A stretch of 64,000 bases of DNA from contig JAMXBD010000689.1 of NCBI GenBank assembly GCA_024138025.1, forward strand, positions 372,001-436,000, in the 5' to 3' direction. The stretch is from Combretum micranthum. Taxonomy: Eukaryota > Streptophyta > Magnoliopsida > Myrtales > Combretaceae. The translations under genes were made by a program, and so were the position numbers. This document shows positions 1 to 12,869 of the stretch, piece after piece. The stretch's first letter is position 1; every line of letters begins with the position of its first letter. The notes under the pieces were generated by a model. It made no database searches. It was not told the origin of the DNA and worked only from the letters and a program-made list of their open reading frames with translations.

Positions 1-174
1 ATTTTCAAGGTTACTTTTTCATCTTACCTTTATATTGTTTTTAGAGGATGTTTTCAGTGAATTTAGTTCGTAGAAGGCCTTGGTCATGTTAGAATTTTCA
101 AGGTTTGACCTTGTTCCGTATGTCAGAATGTCTTACTGTTATTGTGAATTCCTCATGACCTTTAAATGCTGTAG

Positions 175-2360
175 GTTGGGAGGATCCTGTTAATTTGAAC
201 CATGTAGCTGACAAAGTAAATAAGCAGCGTCAAGCATCTATCAGTGAATTTGAAATCACTTGTGATAGTGCTTCCAGCACTTGGCATGTAGTTGGATCTG
301 GTTTGCAGCGGTTTGTTCAAATGACAAACTGGCGGTAAGATTACAATTGTACCTTGAGTAAAGAGTAGTATTTGTATTTAACCGAAAAGAAAGAAAGAGT
401 AATATTTGATTGAGACACTCATTTAGATGAGAATATATAGGAGGAGTAAAAGGAAAGAGAAGAAATGTAAAGTGGGACAAATCTCAATAAAAAAAATCAG
501 AAGAAAGGATCCAAAGACTTTGGATACCTTTTATTAGTTTAGTCCTTGCATCTGCAGTTTCACGGCCTCTCAATATTTCATTATTCTCAGCTGCTTGGCC
601 AACCATGATCCTTTGATAAATAAGATCTAAAATACATAGCTGTTTGTAAGAAGAATAAGTGGATTGGACTGCTGAAAGGCATGCCATAATTTGTATTTGT
701 CAGAAGAGCATGGGATTCTATACCAGTGTTTCCCCAGGTTGTTAGAAAAAAGCCAGTTCTCTTTTAGTTTGGATGAAAATTTTGGCAGATTTAATCCTAG
801 TTCCCAAGAAAAAGATGTTCTATCCTGAGACATGGATGCAGTGTGCTTTCATCACAATTGCTGACATTCTGTTAGACCTTTGCTCTTCTTCTTCTTCTTC
901 CCCACCATTACATTGGTTTCATGCTAATCATTGATAAAATTGGACATCTTCCAAGGCAGCTTTTTTGTGTTCCTGATCTATCCTAGAACTCTCGATATGT
1001 CAAGAAGTTGCTTCTAAATTCCCTGAGTCTGTCAATATTGAATGGATTCTCTTTGTTGGTTATATATATCTCATGCCAACTTTTTAATATGCTTTGGAAC
1101 AGATATTTGGATTCAGAAAGAAGGTTCCAGCATGTTCTGGAGGCTTGTGGCGTGAACAAGTCTCTAATGAAACTTGGAGTGAAGGAAGGTGATACAGTGA
1201 TTGTGGGAGAGGTATGATCATTTCTGAAGAACACTGTGTTTCCTTCCTTGAATTTGACACATCAAATGTGCTTAGTAGGTTTTGAAAAAATTGAGCGGGT
1301 GTATATTCCCAGCATATGCAGAGAGAAACCCGACATGGCATAAATGTGCCACAAGTAGATGCAGCTAACATCATTTAGAGCATCGCAATTCAGTGATCTT
1401 GTATGTCCTTGTCTTATGGATAAACTGGTCTGATCTTTGAAAACTTATAATTGGAGACACTGTTATACCTGATTCATCAGCTAATGCTTCAAAGGAAGAA
1501 TATAGAAGTGTTCTTTTAAGCATCTGTATTCATCCAAAGCAGATACTGTGTAGTGTAGTTGTGTTCGTGTCATGTACATGTGGGTCATGTATGATAGTGT
1601 TATGTTTTAGAATGGTGTGCAGTATTATGTATGTTGGTTTGTGTTCGATATGTTTCTTGTGTCAGGTGCTGTATGGCATTATGTGCCAAATATTGTGCAC
1701 TAGCGACCTGCCATGAGACCCAACACCTTTATGCTGATTTGCATCATTAGGGGAGCTAGTGTACAGTTTACTTGCCTGTGTTAGAACTAGGGATGCAAGC
1801 AGTCGGGTCACTATGGCGGTTGAGGCCAACTGTCCTTGCACATGATTTATATTGATCGAGAAATGTACAGAAATGACAAGTCCTATATTTCAGAAATGTA
1901 GAAGTCTAGAGTTCCTTAGAGATTGTAGGTTTCTCTGTAAATCAAGCCCTAGTCAAGGGATCAATGGGCATTTTCTGGACAAACCCAAAAATTATTATTT
2001 CATTTTGATCCTACAACACTCATATCTGGATTTGGGTCGGTACTGAGATTTCAATTAACTTTGTCCAATTCAGTCAACAGTTTTGTGACTAAATCTATTT
2101 GAACAAAGACCTAGTGTTTCTCCTATTCCATTATAAGACAGTTGTGCTAACTATTCTATTTGGGGATGATCCATCTGAATATTATATGTGAAAGTATATT
2201 TTCTTCTTTTAAATTTATATCCTAGTGTGGATTCACTTTTAGAAATAATCTATATTGCTTCCAGATGGAAATGGTATGGCATGATTCAATTGAGAGTGCC
2301 GGTCTGTCCAGTACCAAGAAGGAATCAACAGATTCAGTGAAGTGGCAGCAGTGGAAGTAG
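175..2360 (+). CDS. OBGC: Chloroplast Obg-type GTPase, last three exons (5' part lies outside the window)
   Basis: The visible exons are 175-334, 1103-1211 and 2265-2360. They have GT-AG borders (CG|GTAAGA, CAG|AT, GAG|GTATG, CAG|ATGG) and join in one frame to a TAG stop at 2358-2360. They encode the Obg C-terminal (OCT) region: [18 protein letters not shown], then [39 protein letters not shown], and the closing [16 protein letters not shown]. Plant OBGC proteins are plastid-targeted, ribosome-associated GTPases needed for chloroplast development and embryo viability. The transit peptide, Obg fold and G domain must lie to the left of the window. No frameshift or stop is seen in the 365 coding bases. 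The two introns (335-1102 and 1212-2264) hold nothing recognisable. The PUCHI-type neighbour downstream supports orthology with At5g18570. The family assignment is firm; the exact extent of the 3' UTR is not. Confidence 0.93.
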
Positions 2361-4739
2361 TCTATGTCCATAGTGTGATCGCTATCTATGTCCCTATCTA
2401 TGTCCTGGTAATGCTAAGATTCTTTGTTGACAATGCTTGTGTGGAATGATTTATGCCTGTTTGTTATAGTTGATAGGCATATGTTAATCTGGAATCTGTT
2501 GTTATCCTATTGTAAATTCAAAATCAGTGGTTTCATCGTTAATATATTCAACAATTACCCATGCCACCCACCCACCCCCCACAAACCCCACCCAACCCCC
2601 AAAACCATCACCCCCACCCCACCCATCCCACCGACCAAAATAAAAAAATGAAAAAGAGAGAAAAAAAAGGAGGACAAATGGAAAATACATGCCCTAAACT
2701 ATTGATCATGTGTGGATGAATCACTTCAGCTTGTAAAGTATGATTTTATCTTTGGAATGTGTTCCAACTGCATTTTCTTCTCTTACAGTGTCATGGTGTT
2801 GGGTCCTTGACATAGGCATACCTTCTGCTTGTTCTATATGAAGCTAAGGATTTCTTGCATTTTTGCAGTGCAACTGATGTGCTTTACAGGTCTGAGTCAT
2901 CACTTATTTGGATTCTGTTTATTCATCTGTTCTGCTATGTCAATGTAGTTATATGGTGACTTTCAGACTGAAGCAATCCTAGACCGTCCCTAATTTATTG
3001 TGAGGATGCAGGGGGGCTGTGGTGAATACCCGAGAGGAATATAAAGATGCTCCCAAAATAACAGCTACCTGGTCGTACAGGGTGGCTCATTCAATCTATA
3101 GGTAAAGTTTGAGTAATTGGAAGGTGGATTGATAAGCACGAGGAGCAGAAGGAGCTGTTAAAGGGAGATAAAATATTGTTTTCATCTCTTGGTGACACCT
3201 GCGGGAGTAGTTTTCTGCATTTTATTACTAGGTGTTGTTGCATCTTCAGCTATATCCCATAATTGATGATCTATTTAGTAAATTTTTAAAGACGGACTAG
3301 GATTTATAGTTTGTGGATTTAGCAAACCTGTGAAGCTTGATTAGGTCGCTTGCTGAGAATGTAAAATTTTGCGTATTTGATTCAATTCTCGTTGTATATA
3401 TTATGATCATTAAGCTCTATTATAGAGAGAAAATTAATAATTATTATCCCAATTTTGGGGTTTCTCTCTGTTAGTATGGTTAGACCCATGTGATAATGTA
3501 ATGAATAAACACGAATATTGATGTGTTGAAATTTATATCGGGTAAATTATACCAAAAGGTATCAATATCTTCGAGTAAGTTAAGATAAAAGTATCAAAGT
3601 TTTGAGTGATTTAGAAAAGAGTTAATGTTTTATGAAGTAGGTTAAATGAGAAATAAGTATTATAAATGATTTAAAAAAAAGAATCAATATTTTAAGTGTG
3701 TGATAAATGGATGTAGTAAGAGATATTTTTATTTGCAAGGTTGATTTATTTCCCTAACTATTTAACACGTGGATATCTTGTTTAATCTATCTCTAAATGT
3801 GAGCTAATTTAACCAATTTTGTTTTCCTTTCACTTCCCTTGTATATTTGAGAACTGCCATTCAGTTATTGTTATCAACACTTACAATATAGCTTATCAGT
3901 GTATGGATCTAGCAATGATGGGAGGTGTTCCAAAAAGGTCTGCACAATGTGAAATTTTTGTGCTTGAGGTATATTTAGATTGCAGACCTCATATTCCCTT
4001 CCCAGTGGGCTTGCGTTCTCCTGTGAGGTTTTGGTTGTGATGAGCTATTAATATACAATTTTCCATCCCATTTTGATGTGGCATCATAAAAGTTTGCTTT
4101 AATATCAGTTTATTCAAGAATCGTGTCCTCTTGGAAGCTCTAGTTTCTTCCAGATAGTTTCCTGGGTGCGGGCCAGTAGTTATTTACATGGTCACCCTTG
4201 TTTGCTACACACACACACACACAGAGAGAGCTGTGAAGCTACAGCGGGTAACCTAGCCTCTTGTGGAGACCCCTCTCAAAAGTTAGTTTCTATTGTATCT
4301 ATTTTAGCTTACGGTTTCCCCTCATCAATTTTTGCTGTCAAAATCCGTTTGGGTTTTCCATAGTGCCAACAGAAAGCTCCTTCTTGGGATTGCATATTTA
4401 ACTTTTAAACGAAATCCTTACAATTGATCTTCTCAATAAGTTTCAGTTCGGCCAACTGCTGGTGAACGGTAAGATACCGAAGATTGCATTATGATACTGA
4501 GAGTATGGGAGCTGCTGGAACTCTTCGCCCAGTCCGAGTGCATTTGCAAAGAGTGCAGTAATTGGCAAATCTTTGGTTGTTTTCTATATTAGTTCGTGAA
4601 GTCATATGTGGTATGATATGTCGATCCTAATTGAATTTTATTCTTATTTTATTATATTTTTTTAACCAGTGTTTCATGCTTGATTTTTCTTTTTTAACCC
4701 CTAATTGGGAAAAATTTATTGACTTGAAAAGAAAAAGGA
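2361..4739. other. Downstream flank of OBGC, no gene recognised
   Basis: This holds the OBGC 3' UTR, whose end I could not place; an AATAAA occurs near 3505. It also holds a C-rich tract (2558-2634, listed separately) and a short CA/GA run near 4208-4229. The open frames here are short and match no family I recognise. The stretch at 3540-3720 begins like a Mutator-type MITE end (GGGTAAATTATACC), but no partner end was found. Confidence 0.5.
2558..2634. repeat. C-rich low-complexity tract, G-quadruplex-prone on the - strand
   Basis: About 75 bases are made almost only of C runs of 3-6 separated by A or T. The complementary strand therefore carries more than four G runs. The tract lies about 200 bp after the OBGC stop and could be transcribed as part of its 3' UTR. 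A second G-rich tract occurs at 15185-15253. Confidence 0.7.
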
Positions 4740-4769
4740 GAGCACAAGATCAAGTTTTTGTGTGTTTGT

Positions 4770-5193
4770 GGGAACGCGTGACACGATGGCACCTTCGAGA
4801 GTTAAGCACTTGGTGGGAGTGTTCAACTCAAACATATAGTGTTGTGAGTACCATCGGTACGGTGGCCTATTTAAGGAATAGGCTAACTTCAAAAGTGGGT
4901 CTAGTATTAGTGAGCAAACTAATCAAGAGCTAATTTCGCTCTCTTGATGAATTTTGATAGGTTAAAACCGGTTGGAATAGTTGAGCCTCCTAAATATAGG
5001 AAGGATTGTAGCAAAGCTAAGAGGACATTCCTGAAAAAGAGGATGGGCTCTAAACAAACCTTAAAAAATCAAGAAAGACAAAACTGGCTCGCAATCCAAA
5101 ATAGTAGTAAATGATGATATGAGGATGGTCGAGTGCCACGTGAGTACTTTGGGGGGGAGAACCTCCTATCTCGTGATAAGTGGTATTAGAGCC
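4770..5193 (+). mobile_element. LTR-like repeat, copy A, ending at a primer-binding-site-like word
   Basis: This ~420-bp unit recurs at about 5585-5996. Shared words include TTGAGCCTC, TGGCTCGC/TGGTTCGCC, AATGATGATATGAG, GATGGTCGA and GTGAGAAC-like ends. It is followed at 5181-5192 by TGGTATTAGAGC, which resembles the initiator-Met tRNA primer-binding site that follows 5' LTRs in plants. The left border is approximate. No gag or pol coding is seen between the copies, so it is probably a decayed TRIM-like element. Confidence 0.5.
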
Positions 5194-5584
5194 AAAGTTC
5201 TAACTGCGGTGGTCCATTTAGATGCTACCTAGTGTACTTAAAGCGTGGGCTGTTTTTTTTGTCAAGTTGGCTCGTCTAGATGAATGTCAAGTGGAGAAGC
5301 AACCATCAGAGGTAAACATCGCTGCTAAAGGGGTAGTTGTGTCGCGAGTTAAGCTTGAAATAAGAATCTACCCAAAGATCTAAAAAAGAACTTTAGTGCA
5401 TTAAACCTTCTGTTAGATAACTCAATAACAGGTGATCTCATGGGATTAAGGAATGGTTAGAGGCAAGAAGATATCTTTTGAAGTTCAAAGTCCTAGGGGG
5501 ATAATCTTGGGTGGGATTGACATGTGGGAGTGGGTAGTGATAGTAGATTTGCTTCATACTGAGAGCGTCATGAATTTAGATAGG

Positions 5585-5996
5585 GAAGAATGTCATAGTC
5601 TGAAAGTTAAGGGCCTAGTGGAAGTGTTTAACTTGGCATATAATGTTGCGAGTGTCATTAGCAGGGTAGTTTGTTTAGGGAGTGTGTTAACTCTAAAGGT
5701 GGGTCTTGCCTCTCTTGAGAAAATTGGTTGGGAGCTAATGTCTCTCTCCTAATAAGACCTTAGTAGACCAAAGCTAGTTGGAACAGTTGAGCCTCTCAAA
5801 CATATGGAAGACTGTGATAAAGTCAAGAGGGTATTCAAAAAAATGGGCTTGAAACAAACCTAGGAAAACCAAGGAAAAGAAGGATGGTTCGCCATCCAAA
5901 ATAATAATAAATGATGATATGAGAGATGGTCGACTATCGCACAAGTACTTTAGAAAGTGAGAACTTCCGGTCCTGTGACACATTGGATTTGAGGTG
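5585..5996 (+). mobile_element. LTR-like repeat, copy B
   Basis: This is a direct repeat of 4770-5193, offset by ~810 bp and diverged. It too ends in a primer-binding-site-like word (TTGGATTTGAG at about 5986-5996). In a simple LTR-interior-LTR element that word should follow only the first LTR. The arrangement may therefore be a tandem LTR-interior array or a duplicated fragment rather than one intact element. Confidence 0.45.
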
Positions 5997-6115
5997 TGAC
6001 TAGAAGAGTGAATTTTTCAATGTGTTGTAACAAACACATATGCATGATCACACAAATGCAATAATGACTAGTTTACCATCTTTTGTCTTATTATTTTAAA
6101 TAACACAATTTGAAG

Positions 6116-6480
6116 GGGATTATTTCGTATTTAACCATCACTAAAAAATTATATAAATATAAATTGGATAAAAATAATCATGCAATTACGATTGCTATCG
6201 TATGACCAATATGCGATACAAATGAAAAATTTTCAGACATGTATAGCATGATGGTCATGTGATACATAAACAAACATATATCGTATGACCAACATGTGAT
6301 ATAACTCGGCTTAAAAGTTCACTCGAGTGCATTACTATATCATATCTTAGAAATGCGATATACGTGTAAAATAGTGTATTGTATTTCCTAGGTGTGATAC
6401 ATCAATAGTAATTTGATAATTATTAATTATTTTTTTTTGTAGTTATTTTTTTCTATGGATGGTAGACAAATGTTTAACCC
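6116..6480. mobile_element. Mutator-like MITE with a degenerate 10-bp target duplication
   Basis: The element begins GGGATTATTTCG and ends TGTTTAACCC, with imperfect inverted ends (TTTAACCATC against TCTACCATCC in the complement). The flanks CAATTTGAAG (6106-6115) and CGTTTTGAAG (6481-6490) match at 8 of 10 positions. The interior carries palindrome-like words of the form TATCGTATGACCAATATGCGATA-like, broken by short spacers, which are also found in the 42106-42855 element. There is no coding capacity. Confidence 0.55.
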
Positions 6481-6490
6481 CGTTTTGAAG

Positions 6491-8332
6491 TTATTTTAAA
6501 CCAAACTTAAACTTGGAATAACTCATAGTCAATATTAAAAATTGCATGTCCTCTAGGTGATGTTGCATGTACTATTAGCATACTAGTTCACGCTCATGCA
6601 TAAGCATTCATGTGCCATACGAAGATATAACCTACTTGTCATTTTCTCCATCCACCTTTCTTTAATAACCACCTTGTATATGTTTCGTTTTAATCTATTA
6701 ACTAACTTGCACTTGATAAGTAAGTAATAAACAAATATTATTATACAATTAATTAACTAACATGTACTTATGAGTAAGTAATGATCAAATCTCAATTACT
6801 CTATAACTTATAAAAAACAACCATTAGATTTAGGAAGTGGATTCTTTTCGTTTAACTTCTAGTTATTTTCCTCAAATTACCCTCTTAAGATGCTATCATG
6901 TGCAATCAGTGGTTGAGATTTAAAAAGAATAAGATGGCATCATATTTTTAAAATCTAAATAATTTTGATCATAGATCTGTAAATTGAAAGAAACTAAGAA
7001 AAGAAAAATTGAAAGGAGGTAAGATTTACTATAACCAACAATTAGAATTTATATAACTATTACTAGATTCACCATAATTTAATTAAACTATTTTATAAAG
7101 GTTCGATACGGTGGTTTCGCATCAAGAGGTGCCGCTCACTAAGACTTGCAACTAGCCGTTGGTTTTCCTTTTGAAGAATGCAATAAATTTTCAAACTAAC
7201 AAAAACAATTTTATAAGAGATGTTTATATTAAAATGAATTAAAATCCACTTTTCATAACATATATTCTATTACAAATCTATCATGATTTTGATTCTTTTC
7301 ATTCTTTACTTACTCATTATTTACTTTTCTTAATAAGCATATGAAGAATCATTAAAACTCTCCATAAGAAGTCGAGGAATATCCTTTGTGCTGTAAATGA
7401 TACAAGAAAATAAAAAGAGATAAGAAGTCGACCCCCTTACGTTGTGATGACACCTACAACATTAACTTTAAAGGGAGTTTTGGACTTGTACTTTTCTTTA
7501 TTCTTGGTAACTAGGGTTTCCATCTGGTTTATAGGAGTTATTATGTGGGGTTTCATACCGAATTACCAAAACCTGTTGTTTGATAATTATAAGACTTGTT
7601 AATTACAACTTAACTAATGAGGAAATATTGGCATCTTTACTTGCCACACCTCGAATTCACCAATTAATACAGAAGAAAAAGTGTAAGCTAATTTACTTTT
7701 TGAATTGCTTGGTTAAAAAAATAGCGATTTAAGTTTTTATGTTAAGAAACTTGCATTATTGGTTAGATAAGGTTGCTTGACTAGATTGGTGTTAAGTAAC
7801 ACTAATAAATAATTAAACATATCAAATATAAAGAATTGCTTAAAATATTGATATGACACTCTAGAAAACTATTTAAATAATTTAACAATAAGAATGACTT
7901 AGAATACCGATTCTATTTAAAATTTATTTTATGATACATTTTGGTATATGTGATGGCTTAATCCAACCAAATGAAGCTTTTAAACAACCATTATATAAAC
8001 TTTTTTTTTTATGTATTTCGTATTTCAATTCACATCTTCCTGTAGATTTTCTTCTTCTTGAAGTAAAATTCTAAAATTTGACTATCGTTCTCAATTATAA
8101 TGCTGTAAAAAAAAAAAAAAGATTATTATAATTTATATTTTCAAATTTACAGTTATACGAAATTAGAAAATTTTGACTCATATCACTGATCGATCAAATT
8201 CTAAAAAAGGCGAAAGCAAAATGTCCATAATAATGATATGATAAACTCACGACTATGCTTGGGCCTTTTGCACCGTAATCCATGCTCAAAATCTACTAGG
8301 TTTAAATGGAAGGAAAGGTTCTTCCTTCCCAT

Positions 8333-8383
<51 letters not shown>

Positions 8384-9740
8384 TTCTTTTTAAATAAAGC
8401 CATGCCATAATTCTTTATCCATTTTTTGGTTATTATTTAAAAAAAGTTTTGTTTCATTGATTTTACTAGTATTATAATTTTTTTTTTTTCAAAATTATCC
8501 TCATCATTTGTAGAATATATTTTTGTTTTCGCTGATACTTTCAGCGAAGGTCCAACACTAGAAATAATGAATTATCAAGTAAGGATGTATGTAGTGTAGT
8601 TCTTATATCAAATTTGAAATTTTGTTATATGCTCTTTTGAAGTATACCACTACCTTTATAAACCACCTTTTGAACGCGGAAAGTGGAAAGGGGAAGCCAT
8701 CGAATTTTATTTTATATATATATATGCTTGGATTTCTTATTTTTTAAATTATATGTTTGGACTTTCAAATCTTTATAAAAAGTAATTATAGATTATGCTT
8801 TAACGTTCATTCTTGGATAAAATAATTAAAAATTAAAGGCTTCTGTTAATCATATTTTAAAGGGCAAAATGATGATATGGGGGCTGAAAAAAATTCTTAA
8901 AGGGATTTTGGGATGTAAACATACAATTTTAGAGGTAAAAGACTTTGATGCGCTTTAAACAAATATAAGGAGTGTATTATTAGTTTATCTAAGGGAAAAA
9001 AGGGGAAAAAAAAAAAAAAGACCCACCTTCCAAAATTAACAACTCTCAATTCAAACATCTTATAATAGGATTTTGTTGAAAACAAAATTTTTAATATAAA
9101 TATTGTGTCTAATACTGCAATGATGATGTCCCATTTGTTACCCAAGTTTTAATTAATTTTTCTAATCAAATATATGCACTTGTGGATTGTCAATTTCAAT
9201 AACTAATTAGACTTTTCGAAAAATTGACAGTGTGTGTGTTAATTTTGTCTTGAGTTGTTTGTTCAATTGGTTGTTTAAATCAATTGTAGACAGTCATATG
9301 TCTCGAACATTTATTTTCGTAAAAATAATACTCTTTAAATATGTTGTGATTTTTTAAATTGCACCTACTCTAATTCAGTCTTAGGAGATGTTGGTCGGTA
9401 AAAAATAGGCTAACTAGGATATGGTTTTAGATAAAGTTAATGCAAGGAGTAAGTTGTGCCAACAAGTTCAATCAAACACAACAATTTCAAAGTTAAAATA
9501 AATAATTAAAAATTTAATAAAAATTTGGATATCAAATGTGACATTATCTCTATTTCGAACAAGTTAATTTGTACTTTTAATTTCCGAAAGTTTTGAAACA
9601 AACCCGAAACCGAGTAGTATTTATTCTTTTGCAATTGAGATCACTCCCACTTGATTTATTAGTAATAATAATAATAATATAGTCACAACATGAACTTACT
9701 GTATAAGTTCAGCCAAAAGAAAATTTACTGATTAATAGCT
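6491..9740. other. AT-rich intergenic stretch, nothing recognised apart from microsatellites
   Basis: There is no open frame of credible length or family. It contains poly-A/T runs (around 8106 and 9008) and a CA/TA microsatellite at 8333-8383. Confidence 0.6.
8333..8383. repeat. (CA)n followed by (TA)n microsatellite
   Basis: About 13 CA units run directly into about 13 TA units. Confidence 0.95.
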
Positions 9741-9756
9741 AATAAAGTATACGAAA

Positions 9757-10290
9757 ATGAGAACCCCCTCATCACGCATATCTCACGTGACTCCCAGGCC
9801 CAGCACAAAACCGAATTTCCCGCCGGCCAATCAACCCCGACCAACCACTAATCGAAACGTAACCTCCGAACCTACGAAAGACCAGTTTTATCATCAGATG
9901 CAACACGTGGATACTGTTGCGACGTCACGTAGACTCACATAAAATGAAATGAGATGGACGGATTAGTACTGGAAAGATTCATCATGAAGACCGCACGTAC
10001 GGGACTCACGTGGCGAATGGTGTTTACTTACTGATATAATACGAGGTTAAGTTCCGAGCGGCAGGGTGAAGTGAAGGAGATTTACTGTGGAATTGGGGGT
10101 ACACTGTTCATGGTGAAAATGAATATGAGACTGATGGATGGATGGAAGAAAAAGAGCGAGGGAGAGGGTCAGAGTCAGAGATGTGAATAATGGTATGAAT
10201 CTGATTTATGATGGATTTGATGGCTAGGAGTAAGGGAGGAGCTGCGTCTTGCTATACTTATTGGGGCACAAATCGCTTGATTCTCTCCCC
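9757..10290. promoter_or_regulatory. GC-richer patch with clustered ACGT (G-box/ABRE-like) cores
   Basis: Seven ACGT cores lie within 227 bp: 9785 (in TCACGTGA), 9857, 9905 (in CACGTGG), 9922 and 9927 (in GACGTCACGT), 9995 (in GCACGTAC) and 10008 (in TCACGTGG). In sequence this AT-rich roughly one would be expected. bZIP and bHLH factors bind such cores, often in ABA- or light-responsive promoters. No convincing coding region adjoins it on either strand, so it may be a distal enhancer, the promoter of a lost or non-coding gene, or a fragment brought in from elsewhere. The regulatory role is inferred. Confidence 0.4.
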
Positions 10291-10299
10291 CAACATCTA

Positions 10300-12354
10300 C
10301 TTGCATCTACAGCAGTTATAATTATAAAAAAAGGAAGATTGATCATCATATTATTACTATTTAGAAAATTTTTGTTGTAAATCTATATAAATATTGCTAA
10401 GAAATATTAAATTGTTTAGACTAAAAAATTTGATAAAGGAAATATACCCATAATTTTACTGTTTTCTTCACCAACTTTTTATATATAATAGGCTCCATTT
10501 CCTAAATAATTCTAAACACTTTTGTTTATGGTCATGTTAATTGCAAATGCAAATCTTCCTGATAATGCAATAATCTATCTTAAGGTAGCACTGTAGGCAT
10601 ACTCAAATGTTATGTTAAAAAAAAAAAAAGAAAAGATTAAATGAGCACTCAAAGGATATTTAGAAAACGTTGTTAAAAAGTAAGACCTTCTCCATTCTCA
10701 TTATCAAATTGGTTTCATAAAGGATATTTTTTTTTGTTAAAAAGTTAGTTTTAATTCTAAGTTTTTGGAATCTACCTCTACAAAGTTAAAGTTGGATATG
10801 AGGTATAGTGTTTAGATATCGATGATGGACGATTTTAACTGTAGGCTTCCTAAACTCAGTGCGACCTATTTAAGATTTAAACTAAACTACTCGACTAATG
10901 GACTAACCTCCATAGGCCCCTTGGTCTAGCCATAAGGTCGAATGTAGATTTCTTAAGTCCCTTCGTAGTCTCAAACCACCATCAACCCACCTACTACCTC
11001 ATTCATTCAGTTGACTGACCTCCTGAGTTTAGCCTTGCTACCACAAAATCAAGGATGTATCTTAGTGGTTCAATGACCACTATTCCAGTAGCTACCATGA
11101 TCTCTCCACAATCACTACTATAGAATTCGCTTCCTTCAACCGTTAGGATCCTCTTCTTTATAGGTACCCTTAGAGGGCCTCGAAGAATAAGCTTTAGACA
11201 CTTAGCAAATATTCTACCATATTTGGTAACATATTTACACCTCTTGCTCTTCTACCGCCTTTATACATGTACTAACTCAACCATCAAAGTTGCCATATTG
11301 GACAAAACATCATTGCTGTGAGATTGTGTCTTATTTTGCAGGTCACACTCATAGAACCAATCGTTAAGAAGCTTTATTGGAAAATTGTGCTTCAAACTAA
11401 AGCCTTGTACTTATCTTAGAATATGTATTCTAAAGAGCATATGATATATACACTCTATAAAAAATATTAGTTAATAATATTAAACATAGCAACATATAAT
11501 AATTCTAACTGAATGAATATTTGAAGTTGTTTGAAAGTTTGATTTATTTTGTTGTATTGTGTTTTTTATAAGTTCTTCTTGCATTAGTAAAAATATGGTA
11601 ATAGATTTGATGCTTTAACTTGTTTTACACAAGTGGACTGATTCCTTATGATCAAATTGTAATTTTATGAAAGATGGACAAAACTTGATGAATGTAATCA
11701 ACTTGAATATGTTTTACAGCTTAGCGGAGCTAAAACTCCACCGCAAGTTCGAACCTCCTTGTTTCTTTAATGAACAATAAAGAGATCAATGAAGGAATAG
11801 TTGAAAGTTTCTCTCATGTTTTGTTTGCTATAAGGAGATGACAAATACAAGCCCTTCATGCTATAGCCACATTTGTGAGAGACAAAACGATAGATGGATA
11901 CAGTTTGAGTTGAAGCTGGTCGTAATCGCAAAGCACCGACCTTAAATCACTAACATAATTTGAGTGCTAAGCTGAGTCTAAGTTTGCAATAGCACACAAG
12001 CAAACCAACAACTTTGATTTGAGCTCATGACTAGAAGTAACTGTGAGGTAAAGTTGCTCAAAATGTAAAATATTTAATACTAAAGTTCACGACAATTTGC
12101 AACCTTGTTGAAGTCTTCATTATCATGAATTGAATTGATTTTCATGCTTGATGTACCATTAAATTACCTTTGATAAATGGACTGGCTCGGTGAAAAATGG
12201 AGTGCTTACTAATTGCTTTATTTTTTGGCTTTAGTTTAAACATGACTTATATCACTGCTAAGAGATCTCTGTTCCTCCAAGAGCGCTCCTTAGCCTTTTT
12301 AGGTAATCTCAACAGAGAACCCAATGGTGTGGGTCAAATCTAAAGAATATCCAT
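10300..12354. other. Intergenic sequence, no gene recognised
   Basis: It is AT-rich to about 10800, then of more balanced composition (10800-11450) like transposon-derived sequence, but without motifs I can name. From about 12160, sub-repeats of the 540-bp unit described next begin to appear (words such as GCCTTTTTAGGTAA). Confidence 0.5.
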
Positions 12355-12869
12355 TTGGTTACTTTTTTAAACCCTTTAATTCATTAAATTCTAGTAACTA
12401 GAGCAAAGTACCCATTGGTGTGAGTCAATTCTAAGGATTCCCGCTCATTTGTTGCTTTGGTCTTACTAATCCAATGGGCTTAGGTAACCTCAACGAAACA
12501 CTTACAAGCTCTTTAGCTCAAAGTTAAATTTAAGGAACTCCTACTCATTAGTCTTTTTAGGCTAGGCTTTGACTCATGACTTCTCTTATAGTTGTTTAAA
12601 AGCCCTCCTTTGCCTCCTTAGGCCTCATTAAGTCAAGCTCCTACTTGTTACATATCCTATAGCTCTACAAGAGCTCCCTTTGGCCTCTTTAGGCCCCTTT
12701 TACATCGAGCTCTATAACTCGCTTGGTCCCTTCAAACCATTAGGGTTACATTGTTTGTACTTGCATAAGCTTCACCACTTTTCATGAGCTTGTAAAGATC
12801 ATAACATTGTTAAGTTCAATGCTAAGCACTTTAGACTCACTAGGTTCGGGTATAAAGCTCTATTTAGAT
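12355..12869 (+). repeat. ~540-bp direct duplication, first copy
   Basis: It matches 14551-15057 over its whole length. Examples are ACCCTTTAATTCA, GATTCCC(G/A)CTCATTTGTTGC, TACAAGAGCTCC, ATTAGGGTTACATTGT and AAGCTCTATTTAGAT. Its right end is the insertion point of the 1.65-kb element, which later separated the two copies. Without that insertion the copies would be in tandem at about 540-bp spacing. No coding potential is seen. Confidence 0.8.

Noticed and set aside
3540..3800. GGGTAAATTATACC resembling a Mutator-type MITE end
   Set aside because: No matching inverted end or target duplication was found downstream.
4780..4830. Possible 5S rRNA-like word (GTTAAGCACTTGG) suggesting a Cassandra-type element
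   Set aside because: Only short pieces match the 5S internal promoter, and the second copy at ~5607 does not keep them.
11730..11760. GTTCGAACCTCC resembling a tRNA T-loop (similar words at 38374 and 50030)
   Set aside because: No acceptor stem, D arm or anticodon arm could be drawn around any of them.
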